From: DASRDZ01 sp964499205
Lineage (GTDB): Bacteria; Chloroflexota; Dormibacteria; Aeolococcales; Aeolococcaceae
NCBI GenBank assembly: GCA_964499205.1
Contig: CAZCJX010000004.1
Span: 10,090-74,089, forward strand
Length of the DNA: 64,000 nucleotides
Reading direction: 5' to 3'
The translations under genes were made by a program, and so were the position numbers. Under the pieces are notes generated by a model. The model saw only the letters and a program-made list of their open reading frames with translations. It made no database searches and was not told the DNA's origin. Of the stretch, positions 36,628 to 46,038 are shown one piece after another (within the stretch, counting starts at the first letter, position 1; each line of letters starts with the position of its first letter).

Positions 36628-36840
36628 CTAGGACATGTCCACCCAGGGCGACTGCTCGCCACCCTCGGTGCTCTCGTCCTCGGAGCGCTGGCGGTAGCGC
36701 TCGGCCACCATCTTGTAGGCGACGTTCTTGGGCAGCCCGAGCTTGACCAGGGACTTGACCTCGTCGGCCATCACCTTGTCACGCGCCGTCTCGATGGCGG
36801 CGATGACGTCGTCGATGTGGACCGGGGCACGCTTTGCCAT
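36628..36840 (-). CDS. Small conserved-type hypothetical protein, 70 aa
   Basis: A 70-residue, mostly helical charged protein not recognised as a named family. Its middle (IDDVIAAIETARDKVMADEVKSLVKLGLPKNVAYKMVAERY) predicts two amphipathic helices and has normal codon use. ATG 36840 is preceded by a non-coding stretch of 92 bases shared with the divergent gcvPA. No membrane segment or signal peptide. Confidence 0.55.
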   Translation of the reverse strand: MAKRAPVHIDDVIAAIETARDKVMADEVKSLVKLGLPKNVAYKMVAERYRQRSEDESTEGGEQSPWVDMS

Positions 36841-36932
36841 ACGGTCGTGCAGTCTACCACCGCCCTGTCGAACCCAATCCTGAGCCGCGGGCACGCGGCG
36901 CCAGGTCGGTCCTCCCGCATACTTGGAGCTCG

Positions 36933-38294
36933 ATGGCCTACCTTCCCAACACGGACGCCGACCGGCGTTCGATGCTCGATGCCGTGGGGGCCAGCCGCAT
37001 CGAGGACCTCTTCTCCTCCGTCCCCGCACAGCTCCTCGACCCGCGCCTCGACCTCCCCCCGGCCCTCTCCGAACAGGAGCTGGTTGCCGACCTGGAGCGG
37101 CTCGCCGCCCGCAACCGTCCGCTGAGCGCCTGGGAGTCGTTCCTCGGCGCGGGCGTGTATCGCCGCTTCATCCCGGCCATCGTCAAGGGCACGATCTCCC
37201 GCCCCGAGTTCTACACCGCGTACACGCCGTACCAGGCGGAGGCGTCGCAGGGGACACTGCAGACGATCTTCGAGTTCCAGTCGATGATCTGCGCGCTGAC
37301 CGGCATGGACGTGGCCAACGCCTCGCTCTACGATGGCGCCACCGCGGCGGCCGAGGCGTTGATGCTGGCGGTGACACATACCGGGCGCAAGCGCGTCGCG
37401 GTGAGCGCCGCGGTGCATCCCGAAGCGCTACGCGTCATCGAGACGTATGCGCAGGGGCGCGGGGTCGCCGTCGACGTCGTCGCGCACCGCGACGGCGTCA
37501 CCTCGCTCGACGACGTGCGCGCCACGCTGAACGAGCAGCACGCCGGGCTCATCGTCGCCCAGCCGTCGTTCTTCGGTTGCCTCGAAGAGCTGGCGCCGCT
37601 GGCCGACGCCGCGCATGCGGTGGGCGCGCTGGCCATCGCGTCCGTCGATCCCATCGCCTGTACGGTGCTGGTGCCGCCCGGTGAGGCGGGCTTCGACGTC
37701 GCCGTCGGCGAGGGGCAGCCGCTAGGCATTCCCGCGTCGTACGGCGGCCCGCACGTGGGCTTCATGGCCACGCGCGACGCGCTGGTGCGGCGCCTGCCGG
37801 GACGGCTGGTCGGCATGAGCGTCGACCATCGCGGACGGCGTGCGTACACGCTGACGTTGCAGGCGCGCGAGCAGCACATCCGCCGCGAGAAAGCGACCAG
37901 CAACATCTGCACCAACCACGCGCTGATGGCGCTGGCGGCGACGATCTACATGGCCCAGATGGGCGCGGGCGGGATGCGCGCCGTCGCCGAGGTGAGCGCG
38001 CAGCGCGCCCACGTGCTGGCGCAGCGGCTGGCCGCCCTGCCGGGATTCTCGGTGGCGTTCGACCGGCCGTTCCTCTGGGAGTTCACCCTGCGCGTGCCCG
38101 GTGAGGCGGCGCTGCTCGCCGAGCACATGCGCGAGAGCGGCATCATCGCGGGGCTGCCGCTGGGCGGCGGCGACCCGTCGCTGCACGACGCGCTGCTGGT
38201 GTGCTGTACCGAGATGACGCCGCCAGCGGCGATCGACCACTACGTCGACACCGCGCGGCGATTCGCCGAGCTGCCCCAGGAGGTGCGGGCATGA
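36933..38294 (+). CDS. gcvPA: Glycine dehydrogenase (decarboxylating) subunit 1
   Basis: A 453-residue N-terminal subunit of the split P-protein of the glycine cleavage system. Typical blocks: FLGAGVYRRFIPAIVKGTISRPEFYTAYTPYQAEASQGTLQ at the start, MDVANASLYDGATAAAEA, PLGIPASYGGPHVGFMA, and the EQHIRREKATSNICTNHALMALAATIY segment. It works with GcvPB, which carries the PLP lysine, to decarboxylate glycine and load the H-protein. No gcvT, gcvH or lpd gene is near. Confidence 0.95.
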   Translation: MAYLPNTDADRRSMLDAVGASRIEDLFSSVPAQLLDPRLDLPPALSEQELVADLERLAARNRPLSAWESFLGAGVYRRFIPAIVKGTISRPEFYTAYTPYQAEASQGTLQTIFEFQSMICALTGMDVANASLYDGATAAAEALMLAVTHTGRKRVAVSAAVHPEALRVIETYAQGRGVAVDVVAHRDGVTSLDDVRATLNEQHAGLIVAQPSFFGCLEELAPLADAAHAVGALAIASVDPIACTVLVPPGEAGFDVAVGEGQPLGIPASYGGPHVGFMATRDALVRRLPGRLVGMSVDHRGRRAYTLTLQAREQHIRREKATSNICTNHALMALAATIYMAQMGAGGMRAVAEVSAQRAHVLAQRLAALPGFSVAFDRPFLWEFTLRVPGEAALLAEHMRESGIIAGLPLGGGDPSLHDALLVCCTEMTPPAAIDHYVDTARRFAELPQEVRA

Positions 38295-39889
38295 GCACCG
38301 GCGACTGCCAGCCGACCACCCCGCCCGAGGACGGCGCGACGGTGGACGCCGCTGTTCCAGCCGTGAATGGCCAGAAGTCGGCGGTGCAGCCCGGAGCCGG
38401 CGGCACCGTCGCCGCCCGCACGGTGGAGGCCGCCTGGGCCGGCGACGAGCCGCTGGTCTTCGAGCTGAGCAGCGACTACGACGGCGGCCCGCGCACCGTC
38501 GCCGCCGGCGTCGAGGCGCCACCGCTGGCCGAGCTGCTGCCGGCGTCGGCGCTGCGCACCTCGGCGCCCACCGTTCCCGCGGTGCCCGAAGCGGTGCTGG
38601 CGCGCCACGTCGGTCGCCTGGCCCGGCGCAACCATCACCTGCACCACGGCATCTACCCGCTCGGCTCCTGCACGATGAAGTACAACCCGGTGGTCGACGA
38701 GCAGCTCGCCTCGCTCGACGGCTTCGCCTCGCTGCATCCCTACCAGGACGACAGCGACGCCCAGGGCGCCCTGGAGGTGATGTGGGAGCTGGAGCGCATG
38801 CTCTGCACCGTCACCGGCATGGCCCGCATGTCGCTGCAACCCGCCGCCGGCGCGCACGGCGAGTGGACCGGGCTGCGCATGATCCAGGCCTACCACGCCG
38901 CGCACGGCGACACCCACCGCACCCGCGTGCTGGTTCCCGACAGCGCGCACGGCACCAACCCCGCCTCCGCGGCGCTGACCGGCATGGAGGTGGTGACGGT
39001 CAAGTCCAACCACGACGGCACCGTCGACGTCGAGGACTTCAAGGCCCACCTCGACTCCAGCGTTGCGGCCATCATGCTGACCAACCCCAACACGCTCGGC
39101 GTGTTCGAGAAGGACATCCTGGAGATCGCGCGCGCCGCGCACCAGGCGGGCGCGCTGCTCTACTACGACGGCGCCAACCTCAACGCGCTGGTCGGGGTGG
39201 CGCGGCCCGGCGACATGGGCTTCGACGTCGTCCACCTCAACCTGCACAAGACGTTCTCGACCCCGCACGGCGGCGGCGGCCCGGGCAGCGGACCGGTGGG
39301 CGTGGCGGAGTCGCTGGTCGACTTCCTGCCCGTGCCGACCGTGGAGAAGCGCGACGGCGGGTTCGTCCTCGACCACGACCGTCCCCGGTCGATCGGCAAA
39401 GTGCGTTCCTACTACGGCAACTTCGGCATGCTGGTGCGCGCCTACGCGTACATCCGGGCCTACGGCGACACCCTGCCCCAGGTGGCGCGCGACGCCGTGC
39501 TCAACGCGCGCTATCTCCAGGCGCGCCTGGCGCCGCTGTTCCCCATGGCGGTGGACACGCCGTGCCTGCACGAGTTCGTCGCCTCGACCCAGGGCGGGCG
39601 CGTCGCCGGGCTGCGCGCCGTGGACGTGGCCAAGCGGATGATCGACTACGGCGTCTACCCGCCGACGGTGTACTTCCCCACTACGGTGCACGAGGCGCTG
39701 ATGTTCGAGCCAACCGAGACCGAATCCAAGCAGAGCCTGGACCAGCTGGCCGACATCTGCGCGGCGATCGTCAACGAGGCGGAGCGCGACCTCGCCTTCG
39801 TGCAGGCGGCGCCGCACAATGCGCCGGTGGAGCGCGTCGACGAGGTGCAGGCGGCGCGCCGGCCGGTGCTGCGCTGGAAGCTCCAGTGA
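38291..39889 (+). CDS. gcvPB: Glycine dehydrogenase (decarboxylating) subunit 2
   Basis: A 532-residue PLP-bearing subunit of the split P-protein. The cofactor Lys lies in HLNLHKTFSTPHGGGGPG. HHGIYPLGSCTMKYNP, LQPAAGAHGEWTGLRMI and DSAHGTNPASAALTG are diagnostic. An N-terminal extension of about 75 residues (Ala/Pro-rich) precedes the conserved part, so a later start is possible. ATG 38291 overlaps the gcvPA stop in ATGA, ensuring matched synthesis of both halves. Confidence 0.96.
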   Translation: MSTGDCQPTTPPEDGATVDAAVPAVNGQKSAVQPGAGGTVAARTVEAAWAGDEPLVFELSSDYDGGPRTVAAGVEAPPLAELLPASALRTSAPTVPAVPEAVLARHVGRLARRNHHLHHGIYPLGSCTMKYNPVVDEQLASLDGFASLHPYQDDSDAQGALEVMWELERMLCTVTGMARMSLQPAAGAHGEWTGLRMIQAYHAAHGDTHRTRVLVPDSAHGTNPASAALTGMEVVTVKSNHDGTVDVEDFKAHLDSSVAAIMLTNPNTLGVFEKDILEIARAAHQAGALLYYDGANLNALVGVARPGDMGFDVVHLNLHKTFSTPHGGGGPGSGPVGVAESLVDFLPVPTVEKRDGGFVLDHDRPRSIGKVRSYYGNFGMLVRAYAYIRAYGDTLPQVARDAVLNARYLQARLAPLFPMAVDTPCLHEFVASTQGGRVAGLRAVDVAKRMIDYGVYPPTVYFPTTVHEALMFEPTETESKQSLDQLADICAAIVNEAERDLAFVQAAPHNAPVERVDEVQAARRPVLRWKLQ

Positions 39890-40467
39890 CGGCGGCCGCA
39901 TCGGACCTCGACGCCCTGCGCGCCGAGCTGCACGCGCTGCTCTACGAGCGGTCCTTCCGGTTCGGCGACTTCGTCCTGCGCAGCGGCCGGCGCAGCGACT
40001 TCTACTTCGACGGCAAGCAGGTCACCCTCGACGGGCGCGGCCTCTACCTCGTCTCGCGCCTGATCCTGCAGCGCTGCCATGAGCTCGGCGTCAGCGCCGT
40101 GGGCGGCATGACGCTGGGCGCCGACCCCATCGCCGCGGGTGTCGCCGCCCTGAGCGGTGCCGAGGATGCCACGCCGCTGCAGGCCTACATCGTCCGCAAG
40201 GAGGTGAAGGACCACGGCACCGGCAAGCCCATCGAGGGCCCCGCGCTGCAAGCCGGGCAGCGCGTCGCGCTGGTCGAGGACACCATCACCACCGGCGGGG
40301 CCGTGCTGCAGGCGTACGACCGCGTCCTCGAGACCGGCGCGGAGGTGGTCGAGGCGATCGTCATCGTGGACCGCGAGGAGGGCGGCCGCGAGGCCCTCGC
40401 CGAGCGCGGCCTGCCCCTGCACGCGCTGTTCCGCCGCAGCGAGTTCCCCGCCCCCGCGCGCACCTAG
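39886..40467 (+). CDS. pyrE: Orotate phosphoribosyltransferase
   Basis: A 193-residue enzyme joining orotate and PRPP in pyrimidine synthesis. The PRPP-binding loop is VALVEDTITTGGAVLQA. FVLRSGRRSDFYFDGKQVTL, GMTLGADPIAAGVA and YIVRKEVKDHGTGKPIEGP (flexible catalytic loop) are family hallmarks. The start GTG 39886 overlaps the gcvPB stop by 4 nt, an unusual operon partner for pyrE. Confidence 0.95.
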   Translation: MTAAASDLDALRAELHALLYERSFRFGDFVLRSGRRSDFYFDGKQVTLDGRGLYLVSRLILQRCHELGVSAVGGMTLGADPIAAGVAALSGAEDATPLQAYIVRKEVKDHGTGKPIEGPALQAGQRVALVEDTITTGGAVLQAYDRVLETGAEVVEAIVIVDREEGGREALAERGLPLHALFRRSEFPAPART

Positions 40468-40667
40468 CTTTCGGAGCGGCGGGAGGCTCTCGCCGGCTAC
40501 TACGGCGTCTCCGGAAGTGGAGTTGGCGCACCAGCTACTCGCCGAGCAGAGGGTGGTAACGCGCTGGGCAAGAGGATGACCGCAGGGGGGCACAGCGGAG
40601 AGAGTCCGCCGGACTAGGCCGCCCTGACCTGGTGCGCTCCCCGTGGCAGACTTGGCGGCGCACCGCC

Positions 40668-40988
40668 ATGGCCGATCCCTCCCCGCCGCGCCGCACCCCC
40701 GGCGGCTACGTCCCGCCGCAGCTGCTGCGCCCGCGCCCGCCGGCGGGCAACGGCCATGACCCCGAGCGGCCCCTCAACCTGAGCCGCTCCGCGTGGGAGG
40801 ACATCGACGAGGAGGATGCCCAGCGCGTGTCCGCCGAGCGCGTCCGCTTCCAGCGCGTCGCGGAGATCGATGATGTGGCGCAGGTCCGCGCCTCGGGGCG
40901 GCCGTCCCGCGCGGTGCTCGTCGGGGTGCTGATCGTCGTCGCCGCCGTCGTGCTGGCGGTGATGCTGTACCGGATGGCCCCGCCGTAG
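40668..40988 (+). CDS. Small protein with one C-terminal membrane helix
   Basis: A 106-residue protein of unknown function. The first half is Pro/Arg-rich (PSPPRRTPGGYVPPQLLRPRPP), followed by a charged segment. The last 30 residues form one membrane helix (AVLVGVLIVVAAVVLAVMLY), so it should be tail-anchored with the N-terminus in the cytoplasm. A GTG start at 40632 would add 12 residues. The 200 bases before it (40468-40667) hold no gene. Confidence 0.6.
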   Translation: MADPSPPRRTPGGYVPPQLLRPRPPAGNGHDPERPLNLSRSAWEDIDEEDAQRVSAERVRFQRVAEIDDVAQVRASGRPSRAVLVGVLIVVAAVVLAVMLYRMAPP

Positions 40989-41072
40989 CGAGGCCATCCG
41001 GCCAGTTCCCCTTGTTCCCTGCCCCCTGCTTCCGCCCCCTGGGTGCGAGCGCGCTTGGCGCTCAGACGTTGC

Positions 41073-44000
41073 TCAGCTGCTCAGCGAGCACGTCGCGGAG
41101 GTGTATCCACTACCGGTCGCGGTGACCGTGGCCGACTTGTTGGCGGCAGTCGCTGTCACGCTGAACGAACCGGTCGGCGAGCCGGTCGACTGCAGCGAGG
41201 CGCTCGTCGGTCCCGGGGTCGTGTTGAGGTTGAAGTGGGAGGCGTCCGTGCCGGTCAGATTGATGGTGAACGGGAAGCCGGGGCTCTGGTAGGTCGCCGG
41301 GTTGCCGTACGTGTCGTTGGCGATGGTCACCGTCGACGTCCACGTGTGTCCGTTGCTCAGGGCGCCGGGGCAGGCGGTGGTGAACGAGAGGCTGCTCGCC
41401 GCAGAGTTGATGAACACGGTGCCCGAGCCGGTGTGCGACGGCGACTGCGTGTCGGTCGCGGTCAGGGTCTGCGTGCCGGCGTGGTACAGGGTCGCCTGCA
41501 GTGTCGTGGTGGCGACACCGCTGCTGAAGCTGACCGTGCCCGCCGGCAACGTCGGCGCGTGGCCGCTGGGGCTGTTCGCCGGGCCGCTCCAGTTGATCGT
41601 CTGGTTGCTGGCGGTGTAGGTGGTGACGGTGTTGCCGTACTGGTCCTGCGCGGTCAGCGTCACGCTGAACGCCGATCCCGCGTTCTGCGGCCCCGCCATG
41701 CTGACGCCGTACTTGGAGAGAGCGCCAGCGGTGTTGGTCATGGCATAGGTGACCGAGGTCAGGCCGGTCGCCGAGGCGGTCACGTTGTAGCTGCCCGTCG
41801 TGGTGTTGGCGGTGAAGGTGGAGGACGTCGCCCGACCGTTGCTGCCGGTGGTTGCCGTGGTCGTCGCGGTGCCGTTGGCGAAGGTGCCGGAGGCGCCCGA
41901 CGACGGAGCCGTGAAGGTCACGGTCACACCCGACACGGGGTTGCCGTAGGTGTCCGACACGGATGCCACCAGGGGGTTGGCGAAGGCGGTGCTGACGGCC
42001 GCCGACTGCGGTGAGCCGGAGAACGCGGCCAGGGTGGTCGCCGTCCCCGCGTTGTTGGTCAGGGAGAAGGTGACCGTGTTGGTCCCCGTGGCGCTCGCCG
42101 ACACCGTGTAGCTGCCCGACGTCGTGTTGGCGGTGAACGTCGAGGACGTGGCACGACCGTTGCTGGCGGTGCTCGCCGTCGTGGTCGCGGTGCTGGTGTT
42201 GGCGAAGGTCCCGGACGCTCCCGACGCGGGCGCGGTGAAGGTCACCGTCGCACCCGAGACGGCGTTGCCGTAGGTGTCGACCACGGAGGCGACGAGCGGG
42301 TTGGTGAAGGCCGTCGCCACTGTGGCCGACTGCCCGGAGCCGGAGACCACGGCGATCGTCTTCGCCGCGGCTGCGGTGTTGGTCATCGAGAAGGTGACGG
42401 TGTTGGTTCCCGACGCGCTCGCCGACACGGTGTAGCTGCCGGCGGCCGTGTTGGCGGTGAACGTCGAGGACGTGGCCCGGCCGTTGCTGCCGGTGCTCGC
42501 CGTCGTCGTCGCCGTGCTGTTGGCGAAGGTGCCGGATGCGCCCGACGCGGGCGCGGTGAAGGTCACCGTCACACCGGACACGGGGTTGCCGTACGTGTCG
42601 GACACCGACGCCACCAGGGCGCTGCCGAAGGCGGTGTTGACGGTCGTCGACTGCGGAGAACCGGAGAACACGGCGATGGTCGACGCCGATCCGGAGGTGT
42701 TGGTCAGGGAGAAGGTGACCGTGTTGGTGCCCGCGGCGTTCGCCGACACCGTGTAGGTGCCCGCGGTGGTGTTGGCGGTGAACGTCGAGGAGGTGGCCTG
42801 GCCGCTCGCGTTGGTGGTCGCGGTCGTGGTCGCCGTGCTGTTGGCGAAGGTGCCGGACGCGCCGGACGCGGGCGCGGTGAAGGTCACCGTCGCGCCCGAT
42901 ACCGGGTTGCCGTAGGTGTCGACCACCGAGGCGACCAGCGGATTGCCGAAGGCCGAGGCGACCGCGGTCGACTGGTTCGACCCGGAGACGACGGCGAGCG
43001 TCTTCGCCGCGCCTGCCGTGTTAGTCAGGGAGAAGGTGACGGTGTTTGTGCCCGCGGCGCTCGCTGACACCGTGTACGCCCCCGCGGTCGTGTTGGCGGT
43101 GAACGCCGACGACGTGGCCTGACCGCTGGCGTTACTGCTCGCCGTCGTGGTCGCACTGCTGTTGGCGAAGGTCCCCGATGCACCCGACGCGGGCGCGGTG
43201 AAAGTGACGGTCACACCCGACACCGGGTTGCCGTACGCGTCCACCACCGACGCCACCAGGGGATTGGTGAACGCGGTATTGACGGTTGCCGACTGACCCG
43301 AACCCGACACCACCGCCGCAGTCTGGGCTGCCGCCGCGTTGACGGTGAAGGTCACCGACCCGGTCACGCCGGTCGCGGCGGAGTCGGTCGCGGTCAGGGC
43401 GTTGCTGCCCGCGGCGTAGGCGGTGAAGGTCGAGGAGGGCGACGCGACGCCGTTGCTGAAGGTCACGGCGCTCGAGGGGTACGAGGGCGCATGGCCGGAG
43501 GGGCTGTTGGCCAGGCCCGACCACGTCAGCGTCTTCGCGCCGGTGTAGGTGGTGTCGGTGGAGCCGTTCACCTTGGCGGTGATGGTGTTGACGGTGATCG
43601 CGGTGCCGGCGGTGTACGGCGAGGCCGAGAGCGCGATGGTGAACGACGGCGTCGAGGTCGTCGCCGAGGTGGTGATGGCGCTGCTCTGCCAGTTGGAGAG
43701 AACGGCCATGACCGAATAGGCATAGGTGGTACCGGCGGTCAGGCCGGTGTCCTGGCAGGAGGTCACGGTCGAGGCCACCGTGCAGACGGTGGTGGCGGTG
43801 CCGGGGCTGGTCCGCGTCACCTTGTACTGCGCGCCGGTGAGCTGGGTTGTCGGAAGCGTCCAGCCAACGGTGATCGCGCCGCTGCCGTTGACGGTTGCGG
43901 TGGGCGTGGTCGGCGCGGACAGGCTGGCGGCGACGGCCTGCGCCTGGTTGCCGCCCGGGTTGAGGACAGTGATGGTCCAGAAGGCGAGACCGGCGACCGC

Positions 44001-44093
44001 GCCGGCCACCAGCAGTCCACCGGCGACGAGAAGTGCGCGACGCAGCAGCGCAGCGCGGAGCCAGATGGTGCGGACAGCGACCTGTGCGCTCAC
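41073..44093 (-). CDS. Large exported Ig-repeat surface protein
   Basis: A 1006-residue exported protein and probable adhesin or cell-surface filament component. One N-terminal membrane/signal segment (ALLVAGGLLVAGAVAGLAFWTITVL, residues 20-44) is followed by a fibronectin-III-like domain (about 58-145) and an Ig-like domain (151-255). Five tandem Big_1-type repeats of 107-108 residues follow (starting near 260, 367, 474, 581, 689; hallmarks LVASVxDxYGNPVSGVTVTFTAP and SGTFAN). A second copy of the flanking Ig-like domain (795-895) and a C-terminal beta domain finish it. ATG 44093 overlaps the upstream gene by 4 nt. Last gene of a four-gene operon. Confidence 0.85.
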   Translation of the reverse strand: MSAQVAVRTIWLRAALLRRALLVAGGLLVAGAVAGLAFWTITVLNPGGNQAQAVAASLSAPTTPTATVNGSGAITVGWTLPTTQLTGAQYKVTRTSPGTATTVCTVASTVTSCQDTGLTAGTTYAYSVMAVLSNWQSSAITTSATTSTPSFTIALSASPYTAGTAITVNTITAKVNGSTDTTYTGAKTLTWSGLANSPSGHAPSYPSSAVTFSNGVASPSSTFTAYAAGSNALTATDSAATGVTGSVTFTVNAAAAQTAAVVSGSGQSATVNTAFTNPLVASVVDAYGNPVSGVTVTFTAPASGASGTFANSSATTTASSNASGQATSSAFTANTTAGAYTVSASAAGTNTVTFSLTNTAGAAKTLAVVSGSNQSTAVASAFGNPLVASVVDTYGNPVSGATVTFTAPASGASGTFANSTATTTATTNASGQATSSTFTANTTAGTYTVSANAAGTNTVTFSLTNTSGSASTIAVFSGSPQSTTVNTAFGSALVASVSDTYGNPVSGVTVTFTAPASGASGTFANSTATTTASTGSNGRATSSTFTANTAAGSYTVSASASGTNTVTFSMTNTAAAAKTIAVVSGSGQSATVATAFTNPLVASVVDTYGNAVSGATVTFTAPASGASGTFANTSTATTTASTASNGRATSSTFTANTTSGSYTVSASATGTNTVTFSLTNNAGTATTLAAFSGSPQSAAVSTAFANPLVASVSDTYGNPVSGVTVTFTAPSSGASGTFANGTATTTATTGSNGRATSSTFTANTTTGSYNVTASATGLTSVTYAMTNTAGALSKYGVSMAGPQNAGSAFSVTLTAQDQYGNTVTTYTASNQTINWSGPANSPSGHAPTLPAGTVSFSSGVATTTLQATLYHAGTQTLTATDTQSPSHTGSGTVFINSAASSLSFTTACPGALSNGHTWTSTVTIANDTYGNPATYQSPGFPFTINLTGTDASHFNLNTTPGPTSASLQSTGSPTGSFSVTATAANKSATVTATGSGYTSATCSLSS
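41715..43316 (-). repeat. Five tandem 321-324-bp coding repeats
   Basis: Five consecutive copies of a unit of 107 codons (the last 108) make up the centre of the large surface protein. The copies share long stretches such as SGASGTFAN and NPVSG and differ mainly at single residues. High identity between neighbours means copy number could vary by recombination and could be misassembled from short reads. Confidence 0.85.
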
Positions 44094-44578
44094 TTGTGCA
44101 CCGTCAGGGTGACCGGGATGGAGAACGTCGCGCCCTGGCAGCCGCTGGAGGACGTGGTGCCCATCGACGCAGCGCCGGGCAGGTGCACCAGCGACGAGCC
44201 GTTCGGCACGGTGATGCTGAGTCCGCTCTGGTTGGTGAAGGTCACACCGGTCGTGGTGCAGCCGGTGTGGCCGCTGTCAGCGGTGATCGCGCCGTTGCCG
44301 CTGACGCTGATCAGCGTCACCGCGTAGGCGTTGGGGTTGCTCAGCCGCAGGATGACGTCAGCGGTGCCACCCGGCTGCAGCGACGAGGTCGGCGCATCGC
44401 CGCCGGCGAACGCAACCACCGTCACGGCCTGCGGGGTTCCCGTTGCGGCCGAACCCGATCCCGAGCCGCTGGTGCGCCAGTAGGCGAGTGCACCGACGGC
44501 GGTGACGGCGAGCGCGGCGACGGCGGCGGCGGCCGCGATGCGGCGGCGCGCTGTCAGCAGCGAGCGAATGTGCTTCAT
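44090..44578 (-). CDS. SipW-type exported protein (TasA/camelysin-like), small
   Basis: A 162-residue exported protein. The N-terminus (KHIRSLLTARRRIAAAAAVAALAVTAVGALAYWRTSGSGSGSA) is a SipW-type signal with the typical LAYW followed by a Gly/Ser run. The mature part is one beta-sandwich with the shared pattern LQPGGTADVILRLSNPNAYAVTLISVS ... C ... SLVHLPGAASM ... CQGATFSIPVTL. It resembles fibre-forming TasA/camelysin-like proteins in build; family membership is inferred. It overlaps both neighbours by 1-4 nt. Confidence 0.75.
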   Translation of the reverse strand: MKHIRSLLTARRRIAAAAAVAALAVTAVGALAYWRTSGSGSGSAATGTPQAVTVVAFAGGDAPTSSLQPGGTADVILRLSNPNAYAVTLISVSGNGAITADSGHTGCTTTGVTFTNQSGLSITVPNGSSLVHLPGAASMGTTSSSGCQGATFSIPVTLTVHK

Positions 44579-45942
44579 CAGTTGGCCTTGGCGGCGGTGC
44601 CGCTGAAGGTGAAGGAGAACGCCGCCCCCTTGCAGGCGTCCTGGTTGGTCGAGAGGTCGAGCATCTGGATCTGCGGCCACTGCGCGGTGGGCACGCCGAG
44701 GCTCTGCAGCGACGCGGTGCCGTTGCCGGGGATCACCACCGTGGCGGTGAGGCCCTGCGACACCACCACGTTGGTGGGGCCGTCGCAGCCCGCGTCGGGT
44801 TGGCCGCTGATCGTCGTCTGGTGCATCACGGTGATGGTCACCGAGGTCACCCGGATGGCGAAGTTGTACGGGTTGGTGAAGGTGAGGTTCATCGGCCGGA
44901 TCGCGCCCGGGTAGAGGGGCTGGGGGACCGTGCCGCTGATCGGGAAGGTCTTCTTGTCGACGATGGTCCACGGATACGACGTGGGACCACTGGCGTTGCT
45001 CGCCGCGTCCACGGCGCGGACCGCGAAGGTGTGGTCGGCGACGCTGAGTTTGCTGTAGCTCGCCGGCGAGGTGCACGCGGTGAACGCGGCGCCGTCGAGG
45101 CTGCACTGCAGGGTCGCGCCCGACTCGCTGTCGGCGAAGGCGAACGTGGCCGACGTGTCGTTGGTGGGATTGTCAGGTCCCGAGGAGATGGTCGGCGCCG
45201 GCGGCGCCACCGTGTCGACGGTGAATGTCGACGTTGTCGGCGAGCCCGCCGGGGTGGTGTTGCCCAGCGTGTCGGTGGCGCGCACGTGCACCGTGTATGC
45301 GCCGTCGGCAGGGCGGGCCAGCGCGTACTTCCAGCTGGTCGTGCCCGACGCAGCGTTGTACATCTCGCTCGCGCTGCCGAAGGCGGATCCGTTCCAGTAC
45401 ATGCCGCTCGACGCCTGCCGGACGGAGACCTGCACCGCGCTGACGCCGGTGGCGTCGCTCGCGGTTCCGCAGATGCCCGGCGTCGCGCCGCATCCGGTGC
45501 TCCACGCGGTGGCGTTCTCAGCGCCGCCGTTGGCGGGGAAGGTCACCGAGGTCGTCGGCGCGGTGGTGTCGACCGTCCAGGTCGCGGTGGCGGGGCTGCT
45601 GGGACCGCTACCCGTCACCTGCGCGGTCACCGCGAAGAGGTGGTTGCCATCCGCCAGGCCCGTGTAGGTCTTGGGGCTGGCGCACGCGGCGGGCGCTGCA
45701 CCGTCCAGCGAGCACTGGTAGGTGACGCCGCTCTGCGTGTCGGTGAAGGAGAACGTCGCGCTCGTCGATGTGGTCGGGCTCGAGGGCCGCGACGTGATCG
45801 ACGGTGCCGGCGGCGGTGCTACGGATTTGGCGAACGCCGCCTCGTACAGCACGGTGCCTCCGACGGCTACGCCCACAGTCGTGATGAAGGCCACGTTGAT
45901 GGTGGTCTTGGTCACGACTGTCCCCCACGGGGTCCTGGGCAT
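44578..45942 (-). CDS. Exported multi-Ig protein with C-terminal fibre-like domain
   Basis: A 454-residue exported protein. After an N-terminal hydrophobic segment (INVAFITTVGVAVGGTVLYEAAFA) come Ig-like modules with the repeated pattern FSFTDTQSGVTYQCSLDGA...C...YTGLADGNHLFAVTA (first near residue 60, again near 275), and a middle domain (SVTFPANGGAENATAWSTGC). The last 130 residues (PLYPGAIRPMNLTFTNPYNFAIRV ... NQDACKGAAFSFTFSG) repeat the domain of the two small neighbours. GAGGAG precedes ATG 45942 by 6 nt. Its stop overlaps the next gene by one base. Confidence 0.78.
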   Translation of the reverse strand: MPRTPWGTVVTKTTINVAFITTVGVAVGGTVLYEAAFAKSVAPPPAPSITSRPSSPTTSTSATFSFTDTQSGVTYQCSLDGAAPAACASPKTYTGLADGNHLFAVTAQVTGSGPSSPATATWTVDTTAPTTSVTFPANGGAENATAWSTGCGATPGICGTASDATGVSAVQVSVRQASSGMYWNGSAFGSASEMYNAASGTTSWKYALARPADGAYTVHVRATDTLGNTTPAGSPTTSTFTVDTVAPPAPTISSGPDNPTNDTSATFAFADSESGATLQCSLDGAAFTACTSPASYSKLSVADHTFAVRAVDAASNASGPTSYPWTIVDKKTFPISGTVPQPLYPGAIRPMNLTFTNPYNFAIRVTSVTITVMHQTTISGQPDAGCDGPTNVVVSQGLTATVVIPGNGTASLQSLGVPTAQWPQIQMLDLSTNQDACKGAAFSFTFSGTAAKAN

Positions 45943-46038
45943 CGAGGTCTCCTCAACCCGCGTACGCGGGCACTGCGAATCTGAAATGGAGGCGGAGGGG
46001 CGCGCGCGGCGCCCCTCCACTCAGCGATGTGCCAGGAC

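Noticed and set aside
40468..40667. RNase P RNA or tmRNA in the gap after pyrE
   Set aside because: GGTAACGC recalls an RNase P segment, but the other universally conserved RNase P blocks are missing and the gap is too short.
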